DNA of 64,000 nt from Bacillota bacterium (lineage in GTDB: Bacteria; Bacillota; Clostridia; Christensenellales; Christensenellaceae): contig JAEYKI010000006.1 in the NCBI GenBank assembly GCA_023408315.1, positions 246,397 to 310,396 on the forward strand. The letters run 5' to 3'. The notes beneath the pieces are model-generated. The model was not told the DNA's origin. It made no database searches and was given only the letters and a program-made list of their open reading frames with translations. The position numbers were made by a program, and so were the translations under genes. Of this stretch, positions 34,481 to 42,538 are shown piece by piece; within the stretch, counting starts at the first letter, position 1; every line of letters begins with the position of its first letter.

Positions 34481-35785
34481 TCAGGGCCCAACCAGCACAG
34501 CGTCCCCGTCCGCAACCGGTTTGTCGCTGCCCGTAATCACCTGGTCGTTCGGCCCCACAGGCCCGCTGATTGCCGTGCGGAATTCATCCGAATCAACTAC
34601 GGATACGTCCATCCTTCGCAATACGGCCTGTTTTCCAAGGGGCGTATCCTTTTCCTGCATCACCAGAACAAAATACCCCGTGGAATCCTGGCGCACCGCG
34701 CTGTTGGGAACCGTTTGATCGTAGTTTTTGGTAAGCTGCGCATACCGTATTTCCGCCGCCGCGCCCGGTTGTACGTTCATATTCACAATATCCTGCACAC
34801 CCGCATGCAAAACAAGCGTTACCATTTCTCCGGGCTGTTTGGCGCTGTCCTTCTTTTCCAGTAACGCAGCCCGCAGGGAATGCACGCCGTCCTTTAATTG
34901 AATATCCATCTGCGCGCCAACGGGAATAATATCAGCATCGTCAATGGAAACATCCGCCGTAAACTCCAGCCCCCGGGAATAATCAGTAACGCTGGCGGCG
35001 GGTGAGGCGGGTGAAACCGTTCCACCCGCCTGCGCATTCACCTGCTGCACAATACCGTCTATGGGAGATATTATCTTGCCCCCGCTGTCCGCATAAGCCT
35101 GCAGCGCATCCACCTTCTTTTGCTGCGCCGCAATGTCTATATCCGCATTGGCAAGGTCCAGCTTGCTTGCCTGGCTGCCCTTGGAGTTCTGCTGTTTTGC
35201 CAGCTCAAGCTGTTTTTGCTTAACCACCACATCGTCCTGCGCAAACTTAAGGGCCAGTTTTGCAGCATCCAGTTCCCGTTGCGTTCCAGTGCCCGAAGAA
35301 ACGTTGCCCTGCACATAATCCACGTCTTTTTGCGCCTGCTCCGCCCGAAGCTGTGATTCTTCCAGCGCAATCTGCAATTGCGTCAGGTCCTGTGGGGTAT
35401 AGCTGCCAACCATTTTTTTGCGGTTGTTTTTCATCTTGGTAAGCGCATCCTGCTCCGTTTTAAGCTGTTCCAAAAGCGATTTTGAGTCCAGGGTAAAAAG
35501 CGTATCCCCTGCTTTTACCGCTTCGCCCGCGGCGGCGAAAACCTCGTTTACCTTGCAAGTAAAGTCCATATCAACCGTTTTACTGCTTTTGGGTGCAAAC
35601 GATCCGCTTCCAACCACCACTTTTTGCAGAGCCGCGGACGACGGCGGGCTTACGCTTACGCGCGGTTTTGAAATATTATTTATGGTGGAAGAAAAGAACG
35701 TAAGCAGCGCCATTGCCACAAAAAAGCCAATCAGCAGGCGTATCCATATTCGCTTTCCGTTTTCACTTGCATTGTTTGTTTCCAT
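34481..35785 (-). CDS. HlyD/RND-type efflux adaptor (membrane fusion protein)
   Basis: The 434-residue protein has an N-terminal anchor helix (residues 13-32), a biotinyl-lipoyl half motif (KVNEVFAAAGEAVKAGDTLF) near residue 80, a long heptad-rich coiled coil from about 100 to 215 (EQDALTKMKNNRKK ... QQKKVDALQAYADSGG), the second lipoyl half ISPIDGIVQQVNAQAGGTVS, then a beta-barrel. The end shows AVRQDSTGYFVLVMQ and GLNDQVITGSDK-like features, typical of MacA/HlyD adaptors. Adaptors link an inner-membrane transporter to a partner outside. GGGGAG is seven bases from the ATG. It lies 16 bases from the MacB-like gene and 13 from malG-like. Confidence 0.88.
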   Translation of the reverse strand: METNNASENGKRIWIRLLIGFFVAMALLTFFSSTINNISKPRVSVSPPSSAALQKVVVGSGSFAPKSSKTVDMDFTCKVNEVFAAAGEAVKAGDTLFTLDSKSLLEQLKTEQDALTKMKNNRKKMVGSYTPQDLTQLQIALEESQLRAEQAQKDVDYVQGNVSSGTGTQRELDAAKLALKFAQDDVVVKQKQLELAKQQNSKGSQASKLDLANADIDIAAQQKKVDALQAYADSGGKIISPIDGIVQQVNAQAGGTVSPASPAASVTDYSRGLEFTADVSIDDADIIPVGAQMDIQLKDGVHSLRAALLEKKDSAKQPGEMVTLVLHAGVQDIVNMNVQPGAAAEIRYAQLTKNYDQTVPNSAVRQDSTGYFVLVMQEKDTPLGKQAVLRRMDVSVVDSDEFRTAISGPVGPNDQVITGSDKPVADGDAVLVGP

Positions 35786-35798
35786 ATAAATTCTCCCC

Positions 35799-36707
35799 TT
35801 AGAATGAATCCTTAAAATTGGTGAGCTGTATGCCTTTTACCAGGTAATTCTCTCCGGCCAGAAAAATAAACAGTATGGGAAGCATATACAGCGCGGAGGC
35901 CGCAAAAGCCACCCCCAGCGACCCTGTGTTGATTCTGGAAAGGTAGAGGGAAAGCGGCTGCAAATTTGCATTCTTTAAAAACACAAGCGGTTGCTCCACC
36001 ATGCCCCAGTTGTCTATAAAAGAGAGGATTACCAAGGACGCAAGTGCCGGTTTGCAGTTTGGAAGCACAATCTTAAAAAATATGCGCATATGTCCTGCGC
36101 CGTCCATCCGCGCAGCTTCCATGGTATCCCGCGGAATATGGATCATAAATTGCCGCAGCAAAAACACGCCAAACGTTGCGAAAACGCCCGGAAAAATTAT
36201 GGACGCGTATTGCCCCAGTATCCCCAGCGCCTTGGCCATCAGATAATTAGGCACCAGCGTCACCTGGAATGGCATCATCATGGTAATCAGGTACACGGCA
36301 AAAAGCACGTTCCTGCCCCTGAATTGAAACATGGAAAAAGCGTACGCCGCCAGGCAGCCAATGGCCACCTGTCCCGCAATAACCGGCGCCGTTAACAACA
36401 CAGAATTCCAAAACATCATCAGGTAGCCCGTGTTGCCAATCAAAATAGAGTAATACTGCTCCGGCGAAACTATTTCCGGTATCAGGCTCACCTCCGCATA
36501 ATTCCGGCCCGCCTGCGCGCCTGCAATGTCCGTCTGGTAGTGCCTGGCAATCTCCGCCTCGCTCATAAACGAATCGGCAAATGTCATTGCAACCGGAAAA
36601 ATAAACAGCAGGGCAAGCGCCCAAAGCGCCACAGTAAGCGCTATCCCGCGCTTTGGCCCCAGACCGGCCGGGTTTATATCTGTTTGGGATTTTGATTTTA
36701 AACGCAT
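35799..36707 (-). CDS. Carbohydrate ABC transporter permease, MalG type
   Basis: The 302-residue permease has six helices and the EAA loop MEAARMDGAGHMRIFFKIVLPN near residue 200, by which it contacts the ATPase. The N-terminal segment KRGIALTVALWALALLFIFP and the late NYLVKGIQLTNFKDSF tail are typical of MalG/UgpE proteins. It works with the MalF-type permease encoded just upstream. AAGGAGG precedes the ATG. It imports a carbohydrate of unknown identity; the ATPase is presumably the MalK-type protein in the divergent operon. Confidence 0.92.
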   Translation of the reverse strand: MRLKSKSQTDINPAGLGPKRGIALTVALWALALLFIFPVAMTFADSFMSEAEIARHYQTDIAGAQAGRNYAEVSLIPEIVSPEQYYSILIGNTGYLMMFWNSVLLTAPVIAGQVAIGCLAAYAFSMFQFRGRNVLFAVYLITMMMPFQVTLVPNYLMAKALGILGQYASIIFPGVFATFGVFLLRQFMIHIPRDTMEAARMDGAGHMRIFFKIVLPNCKPALASLVILSFIDNWGMVEQPLVFLKNANLQPLSLYLSRINTGSLGVAFAASALYMLPILFIFLAGENYLVKGIQLTNFKDSF

Positions 36708-36718
36708 AGTTGGCCTCC

Positions 36719-37609
36719 TTAAGCTGTTTTCTTTTTACGGCGCTTTTTTACCGCAATAAATCCGCCCGCAATCAGCGTGACCGCAACCGCCATAATAAAG
36801 GCCGCTGTGGTAAGCTTCTGGTAATCAAGCGAGGTAAACATGTTGTTCATAAAGTGCTGCAGCGTATAAATACTGTCATGCGGATAGCTTCCGGCCAACA
36901 GGTACACCTCCCGGAACACCTTGAACGAATTGATAACGGACATCACCAGCACAAAAAAAGTGGTGGGCAGCAGCGAAGGCCATACAATATGGCGGAATTT
37001 CTGCAAACCGTTTGCCCCGTCCATCTCCGCAGCCTCCAGGCAGGATTGCGGAACCGTTCCCAACCCTGCCAAAAACAGCACCATGTTGTAGCCCATGTTT
37101 TTCCATAAATACAGCAGCATCACAATCATGCGCGCGGTATCCGATTTCAGCCAGTTTACCTGGGATGCTCCCATGGATGCCAGCCAGCCGTTCAGCGCGC
37201 CGTTGTCGCCCAAAAAAACCTGGAATACCAGCACCACAGATGCCACCGGAATCACCATGGGGCTTAAAAAAAGCGTGCGCAGCGCCTTTTGACCAAATAC
37301 CGGTTTTCTAAGCGCCATGGCCAGCAGCAGGGACAGCAGAGTGAGCAGCGGCGCGCCTGTGCCCGTAAAAACCGCCGTGTTGAATGCGGCTTTTAAAAAA
37401 GACTGGTTAGAAAAAAGCGCAGCATAATTTTGAAGCCACACAAAATGGCCGTTTACCGGGCTGGAAAACAACGACATGCCAAACGATTCCGCAAACGGCA
37501 CGCCATAAAACAACATAAAACCAGCTAGGCTTGGGAGCAGGAACCAAAGCGCTGTAAGCGCGTCGGTGTGTTTTTTGTTTTTACCTTTCAATGTAATTGC
37601 GCGTTGCAT
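36719..37609 (-). CDS. Carbohydrate ABC transporter permease, MalF type
   Basis: The 296-residue permease has six helices, the EAA loop CLEAAEMDGANGLQKFRHIV near residue 215, and a basic tail KKRRKKK. It is the first gene of the minus-strand operon that also encodes the MalG partner, the HlyD adaptor, the MacB-like protein and the propeller lipoprotein. Its start is 132 bases from the divergent response regulator start, and an inverted repeat lies in that gap. The ribosome site is weak (GGGGATGG). Confidence 0.92.
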   Translation of the reverse strand: MQRAITLKGKNKKHTDALTALWFLLPSLAGFMLFYGVPFAESFGMSLFSSPVNGHFVWLQNYAALFSNQSFLKAAFNTAVFTGTGAPLLTLLSLLLAMALRKPVFGQKALRTLFLSPMVIPVASVVLVFQVFLGDNGALNGWLASMGASQVNWLKSDTARMIVMLLYLWKNMGYNMVLFLAGLGTVPQSCLEAAEMDGANGLQKFRHIVWPSLLPTTFFVLVMSVINSFKVFREVYLLAGSYPHDSIYTLQHFMNNMFTSLDYQKLTTAAFIMAVAVTLIAGGFIAVKKRRKKKTA

Positions 37610-37640
37610 GATCCATCCCCGTTTTCCTCAGATTCGGAAC

Positions 37641-37674
37641 TTTCAAGAGCCATTTTCCCATGTGAATCTTGAAA
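37641..37674. promoter_or_regulatory. Inverted repeat between divergent operons, possible operator
   Basis: TTTCAAGA and TCTTGAAA form a perfect palindrome with 18 bases between the arms, spanning about three helical turns. It lies between the MalF-type gene and the response regulator gene and may be the binding site of that regulator. Binding is inferred. Confidence 0.45.
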
Positions 37675-37741
37675 CTCCCTTTAAAAATTCAGAGTTTTTT
37701 AAGATTTGGGTGATATACTCATAACTGTGAGGTGGTTAAGG

Positions 37742-38416
37742 ATGCGCATATTGCTGATAGAAGACGATAAATGGCTGGTAAACGCGCTTATTTTCCAGTT
37801 AAAAAAAGAAAACTATGCCGTTGACGCCGCGCTGGACGGGGAACTCGGCTGCGAACTGGCGTTGATCAACGATTACGATCTGATCTTGCTGGACAGGATG
37901 CTGCCCAAGCTGGACGGCGTCTCTGTATTAAAAAAAGTACGGGATGCAGGAAAACACTGCCCGGTATTGTTTATTACAGCCAGGGACGCGATTGAAGACC
38001 GCATTTCCGGCCTGGACGCCGGAGCGGACGATTACCTGGTGAAGCCATTTGACAAAGACGAAATGCTGGCGCGCATCCGCGCCCTGTGCCGCAGGCCCCG
38101 CAACTTAATGGAAAATGAAGCAATCTCCATAGAAGGCCTTACGCTCAACCCCCGGTCGGGTACGCTTAATTATGTGGACCAAAGCATAGGTCTTACGCCC
38201 CACGAGACGCATCTGCTGGAGCTACTGATGAACAACCACGGGCAGGTGCTGCCCCGTGAAACGATTCTGGACAGGGTCTGGGGGCCGCTCGGCTGCGTGG
38301 AACCGGGCAATATAGACAGTTACATACATTTTCTAAGAAAAAAAATAAACGGGCTGGGCGCTCCGTTTATCATTAAAACGTTCCGTGGCCTAGGTTACCG
38401 GCTGGAAAAGGAGTAA
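37742..38416 (+). CDS. OmpR/PhoB-family response regulator
   Basis: A 224-residue DNA-binding regulator. The receiver domain has the acidic pair EDD near residue 8, the phospho-acceptor aspartate in LILLDRMLPKLDG (about residue 51), TARD and the lysine in VKPFDKDE. The C-terminal winged helix has LTPHETHLLELLMNNHGQVL and the final FRGLGYRLE. GAGG lies nine bases before the ATG; a 12-codon extension upstream is not supported. It is followed after three bases by its sensor kinase and then a MalK-type ATPase, and faces the importer/adaptor operon that it probably controls. Confidence 0.95.
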   Translation: MRILLIEDDKWLVNALIFQLKKENYAVDAALDGELGCELALINDYDLILLDRMLPKLDGVSVLKKVRDAGKHCPVLFITARDAIEDRISGLDAGADDYLVKPFDKDEMLARIRALCRRPRNLMENEAISIEGLTLNPRSGTLNYVDQSIGLTPHETHLLELLMNNHGQVLPRETILDRVWGPLGCVEPGNIDSYIHFLRKKINGLGAPFIIKTFRGLGYRLEKE

Positions 38417-38419
38417 TCC

Positions 38420-39757
38420 ATGTTCAAAAAATTAAAAACCAGGCTGATGCTGTTAAATCTTGCGGTGGCGGGAATCATTCTGGTCTCCATATCCGCAATG
38501 GCTTTTATTCTGATATCGGGCAATGTGGAAGAACAATCCCGCCAGACCTTTCAAATGCTTTTAAGCAATATCGTGACACAGCAAAACACCACAGCTCCGC
38601 CCGTATTATCCGTGGCAATAAAAGAAAAAAACGGCGTGCTTATGCCCGTTTATCCTTACTATCTCATTCAACTGAACGCAAACGAAGGGGCTCTGGCTTC
38701 AGAAGGATCTATGACTACAAACAGTTCTCTTCTGCCACAAGAAGCCATAAGCCAGATTATCCAATCCGTGCTGCAGAACCAAAGCCAGACTCCAAACACG
38801 GTAAGCCTGTCAACCGGCAGCGGTGATACTATAAAAATGTTTTCTTATGCGAGCAGCGAAAATACCCTGCAGGTAGGCGGCAATTCCTTCCGCTACGGAG
38901 CTGTCTACAGCAATTCCGGCATTATTCAAATTGCCATTCAGGATCTAAACTCAGATAACGAACTTTTAGGAAATATAAGAATTATTTTGATTATCTGCGT
39001 TGCGGGCGGCCTTGTGCTTCTGGCACTGGGCGGCCGTTACCTGGCGGAGCGTTCCATTCGGCCCATCCGGGAATCCTGGCAAAAACAGCGTGAATTTGTG
39101 GCGGATGCCTCCCACGAACTGCGCACCCCCCTAGCGGCGATTGTAAGCAATATAGACGTGGTGCTGGACGATCCGGCGGCAACGGTGCAGGATAAGCAAA
39201 TGTACTGCCAGGGAATTGCAGAGGAATCCAGGCGCATGACGCAGTTGGTGGACGGGCTTTTGCTTCTTGCCAGGGCGGATTCGGATGCGCTTGCACTCCG
39301 GCGCGAAGCTGTAGACGCGGCGGAACTGGCCCAAAACGCGGCGGCATTTATGCGGCCCGCCGCGCAACTAAAAAAATTAACAGTAAACGTTTGCGCAAAC
39401 GGCAAGCCTACCGTTTACGGCGATCCGGACCGCTTAAAGCAGGTGCTGATACAACTTCTGGACAACGCAATCAAATACACTCCGGAGGGCGGCCGCATAG
39501 AGGTTATTGTAGACCTCGCTAAGGACAGGGCCGTATTGCAGGTGCGTGACAACGGCATCGGTATTTCAAAAGAACATACCGGCAAAATATTTGAGCGTTT
39601 TTACCGGGTGGATGCATCCCGCGAAAGCCAGGTGGGCGGCCACGGGTTGGGGCTCTCCATCGCCCGCTTTATTGTGGAACAACACGGCGGAACCATCGGC
39701 GTGTCGAGCGAAGAAGGCAGCGGAAGCGAATTTACCGTTTTGCTGCCTAAAAAATAA
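38420..39757 (+). CDS. Sensor histidine kinase
   Basis: A 445-residue membrane kinase. Helix 1 lies at about residues 11-33, an extracytoplasmic domain of 155 residues follows (rich in Ser/Gln/Asn, no cysteine), and helix 2 at about 188-208. The H box is FVADASHELRTPLAAIVSNI with the phospho-acceptor His near 230. The N box LLDNAIKYTPEGG, the G1 box RDNGIGIS and the G2 box GHGLGLSIAR follow. AAAAGGAG precedes the ATG. It forms a two-component pair with the preceding regulator. The ligand is unknown but may be the transported compound or an envelope signal. Confidence 0.95.
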   Translation: MFKKLKTRLMLLNLAVAGIILVSISAMAFILISGNVEEQSRQTFQMLLSNIVTQQNTTAPPVLSVAIKEKNGVLMPVYPYYLIQLNANEGALASEGSMTTNSSLLPQEAISQIIQSVLQNQSQTPNTVSLSTGSGDTIKMFSYASSENTLQVGGNSFRYGAVYSNSGIIQIAIQDLNSDNELLGNIRIILIICVAGGLVLLALGGRYLAERSIRPIRESWQKQREFVADASHELRTPLAAIVSNIDVVLDDPAATVQDKQMYCQGIAEESRRMTQLVDGLLLLARADSDALALRREAVDAAELAQNAAAFMRPAAQLKKLTVNVCANGKPTVYGDPDRLKQVLIQLLDNAIKYTPEGGRIEVIVDLAKDRAVLQVRDNGIGISKEHTGKIFERFYRVDASRESQVGGHGLGLSIARFIVEQHGGTIGVSSEEGSGSEFTVLLPKK

Positions 39758-39777
39758 ATACAGTAAGGAGAAAAAAC

Positions 39778-40926
39778 ATGTCCAGCGTAACGCTAAGCAA
39801 TATATCCAAAACATATCCCGGAGGCGTTCAGGCAATACGCGGCCTGTCCCTTGAAATCCGTGACGGGGAGTTTCTTGTGCTTGTAGGGCCTTCAGGGTGT
39901 GGAAAAACCACCACCCTGCGTATTGTTGCAGGGCTGGAAAGCCTGGCGGACGGCGAGCTTTTTATAGGCGAACGGAGGGTGAACGATGTTCCAGCCAAAA
40001 ACCGCAACCTGGCAATGGTTTTTCAAAACTACGCGCTCTATCCGCATATGACGGTTTTTGAAAATATGGCGTTCAGCCTGGAAATACGGCGCACGCCCAA
40101 GCCGCAGATCAAACGCCGCATACTCGAAGCGGCGGCTCTGCTGGGCATAGAAGATTTGCTCATGCGCAGGCCGGGCGAGCTTTCGGGCGGGCAGATGCAG
40201 CGCGTAGCTCTGGGCCGCGCCATTGTGCGGGAGCCGCAGGTTTTTTTGATGGACGAACCCCTTTCCAATCTGGATGCAAAGCTGCGTTCCCAGATGCGGG
40301 CGGAAATTATACGCCTTCACAAAAGCCTTGGAACAACCTTTATATATGTGACGCACGACCAGACCGAGGCCATGACCATGGGAACCCGCATTGCCGTTAT
40401 GAACGGCGGTTTGCTCCAGCAGGCGGATACGCCGGAGAGCCTGTACGACCATCCCGCAAATCAGTTTGTGGCCGGATTCATCGGCACGCCGCAGATGAAC
40501 TTCTTTCCCGCTTGCCTGGAATCATCTGCCGGGAGGCTGCAATGCAAGGCAGGCGAAACCGGTATTCCGCTCAGCGATATCTTGCGCAAACGGATTGAAG
40601 CAAGCGGGTTTTGCGGCCGGGATGTCGTGCTGGGTATTCGGCCGGAAGACATCCACCTGAACGAGCATTTTATAGAGGAGCACCCGCAAAACACAACGCG
40701 GGCAAAGATAGAAATGAAAGAAATGATGGGAGCGGAAACATTTGTGCATCTTGATCTGTTCGGCAAAAACGCAGTTGCGCGCGCGGGCCGGTTTGGGGCG
40801 CAGAGCGGGGAGACCGTACAGGCGGCAATAGACGCAGACAACATCCACCTGTTTGATCCGGCGACGCAAAAATCCATTTTCTGGGGCAAGGACTGCCAAC
40901 CTGTGTCCAGATCAATGGAACAATAA
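39778..40926 (+). CDS. Carbohydrate ABC transporter ATP-binding protein, MalK/UgpC type
   Basis: The 382-residue ATPase has Walker A GPSGCGKTT near residue 37, the Q-loop FQNYALYPHM, the signature LSGGQMQR, Walker B VFLMDEPLSNLD and the H-loop YVTHDQTEAM. Residues 240-370 form the OB-type TOBE domain with GIRPEDIHL. This is the common ATPase of MalF/MalG importers. It is the only ATPase gene of this locus, placed after the two-component genes rather than with the permeases, 20 bases after the kinase stop and preceded by AAGGAG. It probably energises the divergent permeases. Confidence 0.94.
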   Translation: MSSVTLSNISKTYPGGVQAIRGLSLEIRDGEFLVLVGPSGCGKTTTLRIVAGLESLADGELFIGERRVNDVPAKNRNLAMVFQNYALYPHMTVFENMAFSLEIRRTPKPQIKRRILEAAALLGIEDLLMRRPGELSGGQMQRVALGRAIVREPQVFLMDEPLSNLDAKLRSQMRAEIIRLHKSLGTTFIYVTHDQTEAMTMGTRIAVMNGGLLQQADTPESLYDHPANQFVAGFIGTPQMNFFPACLESSAGRLQCKAGETGIPLSDILRKRIEASGFCGRDVVLGIRPEDIHLNEHFIEEHPQNTTRAKIEMKEMMGAETFVHLDLFGKNAVARAGRFGAQSGETVQAAIDADNIHLFDPATQKSIFWGKDCQPVSRSMEQ

Positions 40927-40943
40927 AAAAGTCAAACAGCAAT

Positions 40944-41291
40944 CTATTGCAAATTGCGCGTGGCCACGACATTCGCGCCTGTGCCGCAGACATTTTCCGC
41001 AACCACCTGGCCCAGGCGCACGGGCGGCTTTAGTACAATACCCCGCAGGCTGCGGGCAACATCCAACACCATCCCCTTGGGGATAGGCCGGTCTGTTTTC
41101 ACAGGGCAGCGCCGGTGCGTTTCAGAGGCTACGCGCATGGTGGTGGTAAGAGTGCGTATGGGATTTTTTAGTTCTTCACGTCCATACGTCTCGCCCCGCG
41201 CGCAAAAATTGCCTGTCACCTTGTACCCGTTGGCTTCATCCACCTTAAGGTGGCAGCCCCTGGGGCAAACGATGCAAATCATTTCCTTCAT
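40944..41291 (-). CDS. DUF1667 cysteine-motif protein of the glycerol-3-phosphate oxidation operon
   Basis: The 115-residue protein starts MKEMICIVCPRGCHLKVDEA and has NFCARGETYG, a four-cysteine pattern that may bind a metal or iron-sulfur cluster, then RRCPVKTDRPIPKGM. DUF1667 proteins accompany the two flavin oxidoreductases of anaerobic glycerol-3-phosphate dehydrogenase in Clostridia and may serve as the electron-transfer third subunit. AAAGGAGG precedes the ATG, which overlaps the stop of the upstream oxidoreductase by four bases. It is the last gene of the operon. Confidence 0.85.
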   Translation of the reverse strand: MKEMICIVCPRGCHLKVDEANGYKVTGNFCARGETYGREELKNPIRTLTTTMRVASETHRRCPVKTDRPIPKGMVLDVARSLRGIVLKPPVRLGQVVAENVCGTGANVVATRNLQ

Positions 41292-42538
41292 AAAACGGCC
41301 TCCTTTGCGCAAACCGTGAGCGCGCCCGCAGTGATGTTCACAAGAAACTCAGGCGGAATAGATATCCGCTGCATCTCTCCCGGCGCCATAGGCCCGCGCG
41401 GATAGCGCCGGAGCAGCTTGTCGCCGTCCCGCAGTTCGGCTGCGCCGTTTTTAAAGACCTGGTTCACCCGGAAAAACAGCTCTGTGTTCTGCGAATTTGG
41501 AATCCGAATTTTCTGAGGCACGGTATACACAACGCCTTCGCCGTTTTTTGTGCGCAGTGCGCGCTGCTGCAAAATGTCCCCTTCCAGCACATAGCGGGCC
41601 GCGGCCTTTCCTGCACGCATGCTTTCCACCGTAACATAATCCGCCAAATCGTGCACATGCAGCACGTTTCCGCACGCGAACACACCGGAAAGGGACGTCT
41701 CCATGTTTTCAAAAACCTCCGCGCCGCGGGTGCGGTTATCCAGAAGAATCCCCGCGTTCTGCGTCAGCTCGTTTTCCGGAATGAGCCCCACAGAGAGCAG
41801 CAGCGTGTCGCATTCAAACTGCATCTCCGTGCCGGAAATTGGATTAAAGCAGTCGTCCACCCGGCATACGGTCACGCCTGCAAGCCGCCTGTCTCCCCTG
41901 ATTTCCGTAACCATGTGGGATAAATAAAGCGGAATGTTGTAGTCCTTCAGGCACTGGACGATGTTGCGGTTCAGGCCGCCGGAATATGGCATGATCTCCA
42001 CGCAGGCAAGCACCTGCGCGCCCTCCAGCGTCAAGCGCCGCGCCATAATGAGGCCAATGTCTCCCGAGCCCAGAATCACCACCCGTTTGCCAATGTTGTA
42101 CCCCAGAATATTCACATATTTCTGTGCCGCGCCTGCGGTCAAAACGCCGGAAGGCCTTGTGCCGGGCAGTTGAATCGAGCCCCGCGTGCGCTCGCGGCAG
42201 CCCATAGCCAGTATAACGGTTTTGGATTCGTATATTTTATAACCTTCCGGGCTCAGGGTATGCACACTGCCCTGCGTAACTTTCAGCGCAAGAGTCTCCA
42301 GCTTCACTTCTATGCCCGTATCTTTGAGCAATTGTATAAACCGGTCCGCGTACTCCGGCCCTGTCAGCTCCTCCTTAAAATACTGCAGGCCAAACCCGTT
42401 GTGAATGCACTGGTTCAATATTCCTCCCAGCTCCGTATCCCGCTCTATGATGAGGATGCTTTTTAGCCCGCCTTCGCGCGCGCCAAGCGCGGCTGCCAGC
42501 CCGGCGGGTCCGCCGCCTATTACAATGCAATCAAACAT
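41288..42538 (-). CDS. NAD(P)/FAD-dependent oxidoreductase of the glycerol-3-phosphate operon
   Basis: The 416-residue flavoprotein has the FAD dinucleotide motif VIGGGPAGLAAALGAREGG at residues 6-24, a second nucleotide site VVILGSGDIGLIMARRL near residue 152 and the late VFACGNVLHVHDL flavin loop. In Clostridia such proteins form a set with a GlpA-like dehydrogenase and a DUF1667 protein and pass electrons from glycerol-3-phosphate oxidation. It overlaps the GlpA-like gene by eight bases and the DUF1667 gene by four. Function as second subunit is from context. Confidence 0.88.
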   Translation of the reverse strand: MFDCIVIGGGPAGLAAALGAREGGLKSILIIERDTELGGILNQCIHNGFGLQYFKEELTGPEYADRFIQLLKDTGIEVKLETLALKVTQGSVHTLSPEGYKIYESKTVILAMGCRERTRGSIQLPGTRPSGVLTAGAAQKYVNILGYNIGKRVVILGSGDIGLIMARRLTLEGAQVLACVEIMPYSGGLNRNIVQCLKDYNIPLYLSHMVTEIRGDRRLAGVTVCRVDDCFNPISGTEMQFECDTLLLSVGLIPENELTQNAGILLDNRTRGAEVFENMETSLSGVFACGNVLHVHDLADYVTVESMRAGKAAARYVLEGDILQQRALRTKNGEGVVYTVPQKIRIPNSQNTELFFRVNQVFKNGAAELRDGDKLLRRYPRGPMAPGEMQRISIPPEFLVNITAGALTVCAKEAVL

